Of a stretch of DNA of 64,000 nucleotides, positions 34,479 to 46,066 are shown in pieces. The position numbers were made by a program, and so were the translations under genes. The notes under the pieces were generated by a model, which made no database searches, was not told the origin of the DNA, and was given only the letters and a program-made list of their open reading frames with translations. The stretch is from contig JAUFSD010000009.1 of NCBI GenBank assembly GCA_033030425.1, forward strand, positions 558,001 to 622,000, read 5' to 3'. This stretch comes from Verpa conica. Lineage: Eukaryota > Ascomycota > Pezizomycetes > Pezizales > Morchellaceae. Positions within the stretch are counted from its first letter, which is position 1. Each line of letters opens with the position of its first letter.

Positions 34479-35914
34479 ATGGCTGACGATTTCGATATCG
34501 ACATCTACGGCGATCTTAACCCCGATGAACCCACCACATCGTTCAAGAAAGAAGACGATGAGTTGCTACTTGATGATCCTGGCAATCAGGGCGATTCTAC
34601 TGAGGTTAAGACTGAGCCCGCTGGTGAAGATACAAACATGGGCTCCGCTGCTGGTGATGGTGATAACTCCGGTAATTCGAACATTGTAAAAGAAGAGGAA
34701 AATATCCAGCAAAAACAAAAAAGAAAGCTTCCGGACGATAGACCCTATGATCCAGCTGCAACTAGTGCCTTGTATATTGCTGACTTACATTGGTGGACTA
34801 CTGACGATGATGTTCGTGGTTGGGTTAACCAGTGTGGCTGTGAAGACGAGCTCAAGGATATTACATTCAGCGAACATAAAGTGAATGGAAAATCGAAGGG
34901 GTATGATGTCACCCTAGTAGACACTATTATCACTATGCTAATATTGTTTTCAGTGTTGCTTTCGTTGAGTTTACCTCGCCCCAAGCAGCCACTGCTGTTA
35001 AGCTCAAGATTGAAGCTGGTGGGAACCAGCCCGCATATATGGGCAAGCGTCATACTGTGTCGTATACCAACCCTGGAATTAATCCTTTCCGTACCCTTCC
35101 CAAAGATGCTCCTCAACGTGATAGGCCTCGTGATGGGTTCCAAGGTGGTAGAGGTGGTAGTAGTAGTGGTGGAGGCGGTGATCGTTCAGGACATTCTGCT
35201 CCCTCTAATATGCCCCCTGTCAGTATGAACACAGGTGGTGGTATGAATACGGGTGGTGGTGGAAACTTCAGAGGTAACCGTGGAGGTGGATTCGGAGGTG
35301 CTCGAGGCAATATGGGAGGTGGGTTTATGGGTAACCGTGGTGGCTTCGGAGGACCCGTTGGCGCCCCACAAGGTTCACCGCAGCAAGGATTCCAGGCTCC
35401 AATGACTGGCTTTGGGACACAGGGTATGCCAATGCAACAGTTTGGAGGTGGAAACTTTCAAGGTGGGGGAGGTAACTTTCCGCCGCGTGGTGGTATGAAC
35501 CAGATGAGAGGTGCAGGTGGAATGAGAGGTGGACGAGGTATGGGACCTAACGGTATGATGGCTGGAGGAATGCCGGGTATGGGCGGCAACATGGGCGGCG
35601 GAATGGGAATGGGAGGTAATATGGGCGGTATGGGCGGAGCTATGGGTGGCCAGATGGGTAGTGGTGATATGGGTGCTATGTTCAATCCAATGGGAATGGG
35701 CGGCTTCAACCCCACCGGTATGGGTATGTATAACACTCAGGGATTCCAACCGGGTGCGCGTTCACTTACGACCTATTCAACCGTAGCAGGACCAGGGGGA
35801 TTTCCAGCACCTCACTTTAACCCGGCATTCTTTCCTGGAGGGCCACAAGGAGCGAACCAAGGACAATGGGACACTATTAATCCTCACGGTATCAAGAGAG
35901 CTCGCAACGACTAA
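34479..35914 (+). CDS. RRM protein with Gly/Met-rich tail, CPSF6-like
   Basis: Probable pre-mRNA 3'-end processing or splicing factor. Two exons, 34479-34900 and 34954-35914, 460 residues. The acidic N-terminus (MADDFDIDIYGDLNP) is followed by one RRM at about residues 95-175: ALYIADLHWWTTDDDVRGW as RNP2 region and KSKGVAFVEF as RNP1, the latter split by the 53-nt intron. This RRM style and the tail match metazoan CPSF6/7. The rest (about 190-440) is GGN/GGM/RGG-rich and likely disordered, ending PHGIKRARND. No symbol is given because fungal naming varies. Confidence 0.85.
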
Positions 35915-37229
35915 ATCAATTGACCTTTTGCCACCCTGAAGCGCTGGTAAGGCTAAGCGGCAAGCGGAAACCTTCAGAGACAAGGTCGGAAGTTTGACCA
36001 TTAAGTGTTTTCTCGTTTGTACCGGGGGGAATTTGTTTTCGCCAGTTCTTTCTTTTCTACAGATTTTTCTTTTGTTATATGATGGATTTTTTTCGGAACG
36101 ATCTCAATTGGAAAAATAAAAAAAACGAAGGGTTTGTCTAGGGCCGGGGGTTTTTTTTCCTTTTTTCATCTCGCTTTTCATTTTTTTCTCTTTTACCTCA
36201 GGTCGCCCTTGTAGTTTTACTCCACAAAAAGCCCTTTTTAGTACTTTACAGGTTTTTTTTTTCTTTTCTTTTTTCCAAAAATGAATCTTGCCGTTGTTGG
36301 AGTTTTTCGTGCTATCATGATTTTATTTTAAGTATCACTTTTATTGTCGCAACTTTTGTCTGGAAGGTTCTATTTCTATTTCTATGATTTTTTTTTTTCT
36401 GGACTTGGACCTCGGTTGTTGGCATCAAAGTTTATAGCCCAATTTTTAGAAAGTAATCACGTACGGTGTCCTGTCTGAATTTTGGGTACTCTTGGGAGCT
36501 CATGGAAGGGATATGAATAATACTTTACTATTTCTGACCACTATTTTCAACCATGGTATGTACTTTCAGGGTGTCAGTGATTGTATGTGACATGAGGAGG
36601 ATCTACACCAAGGGGTTAGAGCTCATGGGGTATCACTCGCTCTCTTTGTATCTAGATATCCCCTCCTATGGTCTAATTATAATGGATTATGATTAATAGG
36701 GAGTTGAACTACTTGGCTGAAACTTCCTAGAGAAAGTGTAGTAGGAGTAGATTAAATGTTGAGCAATAGAGAGCCCCCAGTGTAGAGTATGTATAGTACA
36801 GCTGGGCAGTAGGATTAGGTAAGACAATACTGTATGCAGGCTTGGCCGACAATACATGTAGAATGCAGGACCACAATCAACACTGGAAACCACAAGGGAA
36901 AGAACAACCCTCGCTGAGGCTCCAAAAACAAGAGTTCCTACATATGCAGACAGGGGTCCCCCCTTCCAGAAACCGTCGTTCCTTTTTCCGGCCCAACGAC
37001 GCGGACACCCGTGACAACAGAGCCGCCTCTCGACAGCCCATAGCCAAGCTCCAGCTAACCTGAGTCAATCTCAGCACCGCCCTCCTGAAAAGAAAATCTC
37101 AAAAAAGGCCAACCCACTGTAACTCACTCTCTCACACACACTCTCTCGTTGACAACCTCCTCTCCTGTACACTCGATCCCTACATATAACTTTTTGTTTT
37201 TGTCTTTGTCACCCGGCTCGATCGTAACT
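35915..37229. other. Gene-free spacer between the RRM gene and TFA1
   Basis: T-rich first 500 bp (likely 3' UTR and terminator of the RRM gene), then unremarkable sequence and the TFA1 promoter, with CT repeats at 37,120-37,150. Confidence 0.45.
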
Positions 37230-38830
37230 ATGGAGACCGCGAAATCGCTCGTCAAATGTGTAGCGCGCGCGTTCTATGATACGAAACATATCTTGGTCGT
37301 GGATGCGCTAATGATACATAACGCGTATGTTCACCCGGCTAGCTAGATAGCTAGATAGCTCCGGGTTCTTGTTCTGTCTTCTCGGGGGGAGAGGTGCTGA
37401 TATGGTGGGGTTTCCGCGAACAGTGTCCGCGACGATGAGCTAGCGAGGTTACTGGGTCTGCAAACAAAAGACCTCCATAAGCTCTGCGGAAAGCTAAAAG
37501 AAGATCGCATGCTCAACGTGTATGTCTCTACCCTCACCCTTTGATGCCCCCCCCCCCCCCTCCTCCTCCTCGGAAACTGACATTCGAGCTACGGATCTAT
37601 AGACACACCCGCCCTGAAACTAAAGAAGGCCAGCAGCGCCCCGTAAACCGTACCTACTACTATGTCGAGTTCCGGGGCACAATAGATGCCTGCAAGTACC
37701 GAATGCATGGGGTTGTGAAGGAGGTTGAGAAGAAGATGAACAAGGACGCGGACACAAAGGGATATGTATGTCCGTACTGTCAGAAACGGTTCTCGGTGCT
37801 TGATGCAGTATCACTGGATAGGGACGACGATGGAATGTTTGTGTGTGACCGGTGTTCGACGGGCTTAGTCGATGATGATGACAGCGTGGAGGTTAAAACG
37901 AGTCAGGAGCGCTTGGGACGTCTGATGGAGCAGATGAAGAAGATAATTGAGCTGTTGAAGATGATTGACGATGTGGTTGTCCCGGCGTATGTTACAATCC
38001 CTTCCCTCCTTTCCCTTTTTGTGGTTCTCAACAGGGTGCGCGCAGAAATGACTTTGAAACCGCCATTGCGAACTCTGTTCCCGTTCCTCGCGATAAGAAC
38101 CAGCTTTCCTCGATCCCAACAAACAGTGGCAAGTCTACTGCTACATCCCGTGCCAATGCAACCACTTCACTGAAGATCAGCATCACTTCTACGTCTGACA
38201 AAACGGCGGCGGAATTGGCGGCAGAGCAGGCGAAGAAACAGATGCAGGCGGAGAAAAACGCGTTGCCGGTATGGCATACGCAGTCTACTGTTGATCCTAC
38301 AGCTATCACTACCGCTGGTGCTAAGGAGGCTGCGGAGAAAGAAGCAAGGGCTCTTGATGGAATTGGTATTGCTGCGAGGACAAGGGAGGAGGAGGAAAAG
38401 AAGGCGGCGGCAGCGGAGGGGACGAATGGGGTACAAGCGGATGGTACTATTGTCTACCTTGTCTTTACGACTAGGAGTACTTATACTAACTTTACCCGTA
38501 GCTATCGCGGAATACTACGCCGCTCTTGCAGCTCAAAAGGCAAAGGAGGAGGAAGAAGAGCAAGAAGAAGATGAAGACGATGATGAAGACGAGGAAGAGG
38601 AAGAAGATGCATTTGAAGATGTTGTCAACAGTAATGCTGCCACCCCACCGTCTGCTATGGCTACAGCTGTCCTCTCGAAAGTCGGGAATGGAAATGGGGG
38701 CACAAAGAGTGCAGATGATTCAGACGACGATTCTTCGACTGCGCCGGCGCAGAAGAAGCAGAAGCTGACGGAGCCGGAAGAGGAGGAGGAGGACGATTCG
38801 GACGAGGAGGCAGACTTTGAGGATGTATAA
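37230..38830 (+). CDS. TFA1: TFIIE alpha subunit
   Basis: General RNA polymerase II initiation factor that recruits and regulates TFIIH. Five exons (37230-37324, 37424-37519, 37603-37986, 38046-38443, 38502-38830), 433 residues. An extended winged helix at the N-terminus (LARLLGLQTKDLHKLCGKL, TYYYVEFRGTIDACKYR) is followed by the C4 zinc ribbon CPYCQKRFSVLDA...CDRC near residues 115-145, a helical segment, and an acidic Glu/Asp-rich C-terminus. The second intron contains a 14-nt C run followed by TCC repeats. The fourth-exon acceptor gcgcag/A is required for phase and joins VVPA to NDFETAIANS. Confidence 0.92.
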
Positions 38831-39714
38831 TCATATTCTTTGGATGAGTTTCTAGGCGGTACGTTTTTTATTTTTTTATTTTTTTCAGTTTCTGTTATTT
38901 TTTATGGGTTGCCGTACGTGTGGGAGTTATGGTGAGGTGATGCCTAGAAATTTGACAATGAGAGAATACCGGGGAAAGAAAAGCAACTGTTGTTTTGGCT
39001 TTCCCTGGTTAGAGCTCACCAGGAGTATAGATGGGCAATTCAGGGGATAAATTGGCTCCGACATTCGGGAATATTCAAGACTAAATTGACAAATAGGGTC
39101 AGATTTTTCTTCTTCTCCTTATATCACTTTCTTGGGAGGCTGTGATTGAGCGCTACCCCTCTAAAAATTGATTTCGTGGAGGAGGTTAATCAGTAACTAC
39201 TGCGGATCTTTGCCCTAATTTGTCTCTTCGCTGGACGAGGAAGGTTGGCATAGATGTGTCTTTCGGGGTTTCTTTCTTCGCACATAATGGAATTGGGGTG
39301 TTATTTGCGTACCGGTACTACAACTAGGTGCTGCTGGGGTTAGAATTCAAAAGAATACTATTTTACACGTACATATTGGATTTTAGGTATATTCTGAGAC
39401 TGGTGGTGAATTCAGGCTGGGCTCTTGGAGTGAATAGAGGGTTGATAAATGATTTAAATCTCTGCCCTCTCGGGGCAAACCAGCACCGCCCAAGTCCGAG
39501 TGATACTCCCATGCTCCTCACCAAGCCTTTCATCCCTGCCCAGCCACCCTAACCCTGAGCCCTCCACCCCAATCACACCCAGCCAGGCGGCGACAACTCC
39601 CGACGTCGTTTCATCACCCGGAAAACACCATCGCCCATCCAAACCCGATCAAAGACATCGAATCTCCCCTCCGCACCAGCAATTGCTCTCACCCGTCCCC
39701 CTCCTCTCTCCACA
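38831..39714. other. Gene-free spacer between TFA1 and ATP4
   Basis: About 880 bp: presumed TFA1 3' UTR (T-rich at 38,860-38,905) and ATP4 promoter. The C-rich frames at 39,450-39,720 occur on both strands and are not called. Confidence 0.4.
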
Positions 39715-40702
39715 ATGTCTATGAGGCTGGCCAAATCTCTCTCGGGTAACCCATCCCCCCCCACCAAGAAAAAATTACATCACCGCCCAAAGCATCTACT
39801 AACCCCGCACCACCCGCAGGCGCTGCCCGCCTCCGACCCACCACCTCCCTACTCCCTCGTCTCACCCCTGCACTCGCCGCCTCCAGCGTCCGCTTCAACA
39901 GCACCATCCCCACACCGACGTCGGACCCCAAGTCGAAGGCCCAATCCCTCCTCGACTCCCTCCCCGGCAACTCCCTCATCAGCAAGACTGCGATCCTGTC
40001 TTCGGCTGCCGGTGTGAGCATCTGGGCGATCTCGAACGAGCTCTATGTCGTCAATGAGGAGACCATCGTTGCATTCTGTCTCATTAGTGTGTTTACCGCT
40101 ATCGCAAAGTATGGTGGGCCGCTGTATAAGGAGTGGGCGGATACACAGGTTGGGAAGATTAGGGATATCTTGAATAGTGCGAGGGCGGACCATACACAGG
40201 CTGTCAAGGATAGGATCGAGAGTGTTGGGCAGATGGGAACCGTTGTGGAGGTTACGAAGGATCTGTTTGCGGTTTCTAAGGTGCGTTGGAAATATATATA
40301 TACCTGTGGTTGGCTTTTTGGGGGGTGGAAATGGGGGGAGGGAGAAGATGGAAAGAGAAAGAGGAGTTATGTTGACATTCTTTTTTTTTTGCGTATACAG
40401 GAAACTGCCCAGCTTGAAGCAAAGGCTTTTGAACTCGAACAACAAACTAATCTCGTCGCTGAGGCAAAGTCTGTTCTTGACTCTTGGGTCCGCTACGAAG
40501 CTCAGGTGAAGCAGCGCCAGCAGAAGGAGCTTGCTGAGTCTTTGATCGCAAAGGTCAAGAAGGAGCTTGAGAACCCAAAGACCCTTCAACAGATCCTGCA
40601 GCAGAGTGTGGCTGATGTGGAGAGTACGTATTCTCTAGCCTAATTCTGGAGAATGTAAATGCTAATTGGGTGTGAAAAATAGGGATCATTGCTGCTAAGT
40701 AG
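39715..40702 (+). CDS. ATP4: Mitochondrial ATP synthase subunit 4 (b)
   Basis: Peripheral stalk subunit of the F1Fo ATP synthase. Four exons (39715-39745, 39820-40280, 40401-40623, 40683-40702), 244 residues. A presequence rich in Arg/Ser/Ala (MSMRLAKSLSGAARLRP) is followed by SLLDSLPGNSLISKTAILS, a double membrane segment with AISNELYVVNEETIVAFCLI, and a long amphipathic stalk helix (KDRIESVGQM, AEAKSVLDSWVRYEAQVKQR) ending VERIIAAK. The last coding exon is 20 nt. Confidence 0.93.
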
Positions 40703-41238
40703 ATTTTATTTGCGGAAAATTCTGGTGACATGTAGCATTTATTTTTCAACCCCTCCCCCCAACTACCCTCTTACCTTACCGGAAATATAGAATCTTGTTC
40801 ATTGGTGTAAAGAATACGGCTATGTGTATTGAAATGTAAGGTCGTAAAAATTTGGGGGTTTATCGTTCATTTATGGGGGTTGTGATAATTTTGACTTTTT
40901 CTTATTATATAACGTGAAACGAAATGAGCGAGTGCAAAATGGTGAAGGAAACAAAAAAAAGAAACCTTCAAATATCATGCACAATGTATTCAAAAGAAAA
41001 ACCGCTCTCAGCCACCCCAAAAGGAAAAAGAAGAAAAAGAAGGAAAGAACACTACCGGGTCTTATCCGGCTATTCATCCATGTATAGGGAAAACCCAGAG
41101 GAGCCAATTATCTACTTTTTTTTCGTTTATTGAGTAGGTAATGTATTTGGAAAGAAAAAAAAGTATACACTGCGCTTCCCTTTTCACTACCTTCTCCATT
41201 GCGCCGAAACCAAAGCCCCCCACCCACCACTTTCACAC
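40703..41238. other. Convergent 3' spacer ATP4 / SDH2
   Basis: Two genes end towards each other here. A/T-rich sequence with A runs near 41,150; no gene. Confidence 0.45.
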
Positions 41239-42308
41239 CTATGAGCCGAACGCCAGTTCCTTCCTGATCTATTCCCGCCACCAATTAGTCATCTAAACCG
41301 AGTGATAAAAAGAGAGGCAAAAAAAAACATACCTTAGCAATAGCCAACCCCGGATTCAATCCCTTGGGGCAAGTTCTAGAGCAATTCATGATGGTGTGAC
41401 ATCTAAATAAACTCATTTCATTCTCCAACGCCATTTTCCTCTCCGCCTTGAACTCGTCTCGCGAGTCTGCAATCCAGCGGTAAGTCTGGAGGAGGATTGC
41501 AGGGCCGAGATAGTCGGATGAATTCCACCTATTTTTTAAAAAAAAAAATTATTCCTTGTTAGTATATCTTTAATGAGGTAGTGAGAGAGGGGGGGGGGGG
41601 CTAACCAGTATGAAGGGCATGAAGTAGAGCAGCATGCACATAGAATACATTCATAGAGACCATCGAGCTTGTGGCGATCTGCGATAGATTGACGGTTCTC
41701 TCTACCATCTGCCGCGGGGGTCTTGCGCTGTAGGTAAGGCTTGATGGATTTATATTGCTTGTAGAAATGAGTGAGATCCGGAACGAGGTCCTTGACGACG
41801 TATGTATGAGGGAGAGGATAGATCTTGACCGGAGCAGCTGTAGAGGTATCGATACGGCCTACAATACAAGCACCACCACCACCACCATCCACCCACGCAT
41901 CAGCCATCACTCGAGAGATGGATAGAGATTTGGCAACAACATACACAAACAAGCCAATGTATTGGTCCCCTGGATATTCATGGCACAGCTTCCGCAAATA
42001 CCCTCTCTGCAACTCCGTCTGAACGTCAATGTGGGATCAATCTCGTTCTTGAGCCTGATTAGAGCATCAAGTACCATGGGCCCGGTCTGGTTCAGATCGA
42101 GCTCATATGTCTGCATGAATGGCTTCTTCTCGGGCGTGTCCGGGTTCCAGCGGTAGATTTCAAACTTTTTGACATTGGGCTGTTTCTCCCCAGCTGCTGT
42201 GGGGGCGCTCTGAGAGGTTGCTACAGAGGCAAGAGTACGTACTCCAGCGGGACGAAGAGAACCTGAAGCCGCGCGCAAGGCTGTGCGCGAGAGGAGAGAA
42301 GCGGACAT
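41239..42308 (-). CDS. SDH2: Succinate dehydrogenase iron-sulfur subunit
   Basis: Complex II / TCA-cycle subunit that carries electrons from FAD to ubiquinone. Exons 42308-41945, 41858-41606, 41528-41333, 41268-41239; 280 residues. A mitochondrial presequence ([20 protein letters not shown]) precedes the 2Fe-2S ligands [14 protein letters not shown] and NTLACLC, and the 4Fe-4S/3Fe-4S ligands [16 protein letters not shown] and [18 protein letters not shown]. The His next to the cysteine of CHTIMNC is intact; in other fungi this position is a known SDHI-fungicide resistance site. Ends IRKELAFGS. Confidence 0.96.
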
Positions 42309-43333
42309 GGTTGTGAGTGGAGAATTGGTATATGTATATCGAGGTTGTATTAATTCGAGAAGACGAATTGGAATACACAAGGATGGGTTTCGACTCGCTA
42401 CTTTCAAGGCCTGGGTGTGGGAGGCGAAAAAAGAAGTATTGAGGGGAGAAGGCGGCGAGCGGCGAACGTTCACAAGTTGATGCGGGTTCACCTTTGGAGG
42501 GGCTCGTGATTGCCCACGGAAATCAAACCCTTTCAACCTCGGGAATCGGGTTGTTGCTTAGCTAATGGTGGATATTCCCGGGAGGGCTTGGCGGGGTAAA
42601 TTGCTAACGTCGGCGCTTTGATTGGAGGGGGAGTCTCTGGGGTTGCCGAAAAGCGGTGTCGTCACTGGGGTGCATGTGCTAGGATCTGCTTCATGCGATT
42701 ATCACTCGGAGGTACTGCTACTAAGTGGGCTATTAGATAGTAGGGCCTACAATTACAATATTAGGTCTTACAGCCCCCTTTTCTCTTTTAGGATACTAAC
42801 ATCGGATGGAAGAGATCTGGCCAAGTCGCTTCGTAGCGGTCGCTAAATTAGGCGAGATCTTGTAGCAATGATGGTGGGTGGAACCTAGTAAGACATCGAT
42901 AACTATGTAGGGCATGGGTTCCCTCAGTGAGTATGGGAAGCTTGCGAATCAATTCTAGGATAGTCTAATACCTCGGTTTTAATGGCAGAGGGAAAAATTC
43001 TTTAGAGTTAATTTTAGAGTAGAGAGTGGTAAGAGTCTTTGGTGGGACTTAGAATCTAAATTATGAATCATGCCTGGGAGTGGGAGCGAGCGTGTTTGGG
43101 GAATACATACATCCAAGGCAACGAGTGACGTGCTATGACTCACATTTTCAATTCTACAAGTATATATATGTATGCTCGAATATTCTATTTGGTGCTTGAA
43201 ATTTTGAGCTCTCATAAAATCTCTACCTCGCCTTTATAAATATAGGAATGGTATCACTCTCACTCTTTATACAGAGTCGGTCGCTAAAACCATAGCTTTT
43301 TCTTTAATCTTCACTAGGAGATATATATCGGCT
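42309..43333. other. Spacer between SDH2 start and the TrpRS stop
   Basis: Probable SDH2 promoter next to 42,309, then AT-rich sequence with no supported gene or repeat. Confidence 0.45.
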
Positions 43334-44823
43334 TTAAGCTACAACAGTATCCTTCTTCTTACCCTGACTCCATTCTAGCGGTTTCGGTGTCATATAACCC
43401 TTCACAACCTCATCCGTAATAGCCTTCTTCCTCTCCTGGAACGCAGCAACGAAGGTCTGTAGCTCCTTAATGCACTTTGCCTTTAGTTCGCCGGTAAGCA
43501 GCTCCCCTTTGAGATAACTCTGTCGGATCGATTCGAGTTCATCATCATCTTCGAGGAAGAAGGTCAAGTATTGAAAAGACACATCAACGTCAGGGTTTCC
43601 GCCAAACTTTCGTTGTTCTTCGGTGGTGGTCTGACCCCCAGAGAAGGCATATTTGTTGATCTTCTTTTTACTGTGTAGGGTTGATCATGGGTTAGCACTC
43701 GACTGAGTTTAGTAAAGGGGAGATATACATGGCGTTCATGGTGTCGTTCATGAATATTGCGCTAGTATCGATAGATGCGCTCATTTTGCTTCCTGGGCCA
43801 CCAAGAGCGGGAAAGAACTGGGCGTGGATCAAGGAAGGTTTCTGGTATTTTAGTCTGCTCGCGACGTCTCTAGTAAGGCGGAAGTAAGGATCCTGGTCAA
43901 TTGCGCAGGGGATTAGCGAGGGAATTTCCCTGACTTTGTTAGAGTCTTCTCCGAAGATGTGGGGGAAGGTTGTAGCAAAAGCTGTAGAGGCCTGGATTGC
44001 TGTGAAGTGTATTTTTCCAATATTGTCACTATTTATTTACTATTAGTATTGGCTTCTATTTGCGAGAATAGGTGAATTACATGTCATTAAAACCGAAAGT
44101 AGCCTTGCTCTGGTTCGCTGTGATGCATCGAGAGACCTTTACGACGTTCTCATAGAAGGCACCCCCCATAAATTCCAAGTCAGAGAAGATGAAGGTTTTC
44201 TTTACATCAAATCCGACGGCGATGATATCCCTGGCATTATTGCGAGAGAATCCCTTGACGTCTGAGATAGTGAGGTTCTGTTTGAACAAGAACTTCTCGT
44301 CGTCTGTCATCATAATAACTAGAGGAACGTCAAAGACATCTTGTAACCACCTAATCATTGATAAAGTCAGCTCCACCTTGAGCAAGCAAACAAGGCTGGT
44401 GCTCAATTACTTGGTAAACATGAATGGAATCATGTGGCCCAAATGCATACTCTCACTACTTGGCCCTCTACCAGTATACAAGAAGAACGGCTTCCCTTGC
44501 TCATATCTGTCGAGAATTTTTTCTAAGTCTCTGTGCGAAAAGAACATTCCTCTCCTTAAAAATATATGAGGTTTGTGACCAGTGAGCTTCTCGAATCGTT
44601 CTAGAAGCTCAGGAGAGATACGGCGGGTTCCAAAGTCTTTAAGAAGCTTTTCATAGTCAATAGCCTGAACCTTGCCATCAACTACAGCTCCCTTAACGTC
44701 AAAGGGGTCAATTTTCTGCTCTTGGGTGATGGGAGCCTCAGCAGGGGGGACTGGAACTTCTTTGGTAGTCGTAGGGAGGGCCTCAGGCTCGAGCGCCGGC
44801 GGCTGAGGGTCGTTTGTAGCCAT
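43334..44823 (-). CDS. WRS1: Cytosolic tryptophanyl-tRNA synthetase
   Basis: Class I synthetase charging cytosolic tRNA-Trp. Four exons (44823-44411, 44350-44081, 44028-43729, 43670-43334), 439 residues; no mitochondrial presequence. The HIGH motif appears as MHLGHMIPF after [10 protein letters not shown], and the KMSKS loop as GSKMSAS. Other family segments are [41 protein letters not shown] and [20 protein letters not shown]. The N-terminal ~60 residues are Pro/Glu-rich. The gene is divergent from the DSC2-like gene. Length and motifs match the eukaryotic cytosolic, not the bacterial/mitochondrial, enzyme. Confidence 0.95.
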
Positions 44824-45208
44824 GTCGTAAATTTTGTTCACTGGGTACTTTGTGTATTTGAAAAAGAGGGGATGTACTTAGTGAAACGTGGGAGATTCAG
44901 TTTATTCGTATGACTCTTTCAGGTAAATCATCAACGGTTAAACTATTTTGGCGGGGTGCATGTGGCTGATAGCATCGAGGGGCATCTCTACAGCCACATG
45001 CGGCCACATGCAGCAACGGTGGCAGTGAATCTATTCTACCCCTAACCCCAACGTGGCCTTTACCCCTACCGGTTTCCAGGCACACGCATAAGGCTAAGAG
45101 GAGCACTTCGGAATTACCCTCCAACAGCACCATTAATTAAACCACTGGACCCCTCGCGGGCTTGTCTTAGGAGTTCCTCCTTCAGATTCCAAATAAAATA
45201 AAATAAAA
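44824..45208. promoter_or_regulatory. Shared divergent promoter, WRS1 / DSC2-like
   Basis: 385 bp between opposed start codons. It contains two close GCCACATGCGGCCACATG-type repeats near 44,958-45,012, a possible regulatory repeat; no factor assigned. Confidence 0.45.
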
Positions 45209-46066
45209 ATGCAACAGTCAGGATTCCGTTCGGCGCCAGTTTCTAAAGCTTTCCTCTTTGCTCTAGTCGCTTCATCTCTATTAGCCTCCATTGTCGATGT
45301 CAAGCATTACTTCCATATCCAGATTGTACCACATCTATGGGTTTACAGGCAGCTATGGCGGGTGTTGATATGGCAGGTTTGTTCCTCCTTTATTACTCAT
45401 TCACGATTGAGCTTGTATTGACCTCTGTAGATGTGCTATGCCAACGCCGGCGAGCTTCTATTCGCTTCACTAGTAATCTACCACCTCCGTACGATCGAAC
45501 GCCTCTTCGGCACGCGTAAATTCGCTTCATTCCTAGTCTATACTTTCATATCTACCTCTATCATAGCACCTATTCTCCTGGCAGTCATATTCCGGCCCTT
45601 TACAGCATGGAAAATGAACTACCTCCCTCCCGGGCCCACTCCAATCATCTTCGCCGCGCTCGCCCAGTACCACGCAAGCATTCCTGGCATCTACAAGTTT
45701 AAGCTACTCACTACTTCCTCTGGTACTGATAGCGATGGTGATGCTCCCGGTGTTACACTATCTGATAAATTCTATGTCTACTTCCTCTCTGCGCAGTTGG
45801 CACTTTGCCAGCCTCCTGGGTCTATGCTTGCTGCTGCGGTGGGATGGGTAGTGGGCTATGCATGGAGAATGGACCTTCTGCCAAAGAGTAAATGGAGATT
45901 ACCAAGTTGGTTGTTTACAGACAGTCATTCTGGGGAGTTTGAGACTTTGAGGAGGAGGTTGAGGGATCAAGATGGCGTGGCGACTGGGGCAACACAGGCG
46001 ACTGTACCCGCCGCGCCGAGGCCATTAGTGAGGCAGGTTTTAGACCAGTTTAGGGGATCTTTTTAG
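45209..46066 (+). CDS. DSC2-like rhomboid pseudoprotease (UBAC2 family)
   Basis: Probable subunit of the Golgi/ER Dsc E3 ubiquitin ligase involved in SREBP processing and membrane-protein degradation. Exons 45209-45376 and 45431-46066, 267 residues, several membrane segments. Family segments are APVSKAFLFALVASSLLASI, HIQIVPHLWVYRQLWRVL, ELLFASLVIYHLRTIERLFG, NYLPPGPTPIIFAALAQYHA and the terminal RPLVRQVLDQFRGSF. Catalytic Ser/His of active rhomboids are not evident. The C-terminal UBA domain known in some Dsc2/UBAC2 relatives is absent. DSC3 lies 10 kb downstream. Confidence 0.8.

Noticed and set aside
39449..40021. Pro/Ser-rich frames on both strands around the ATP4 start
   Set aside because: Shadow frames of C-rich DNA and of ATP4 exon 2.
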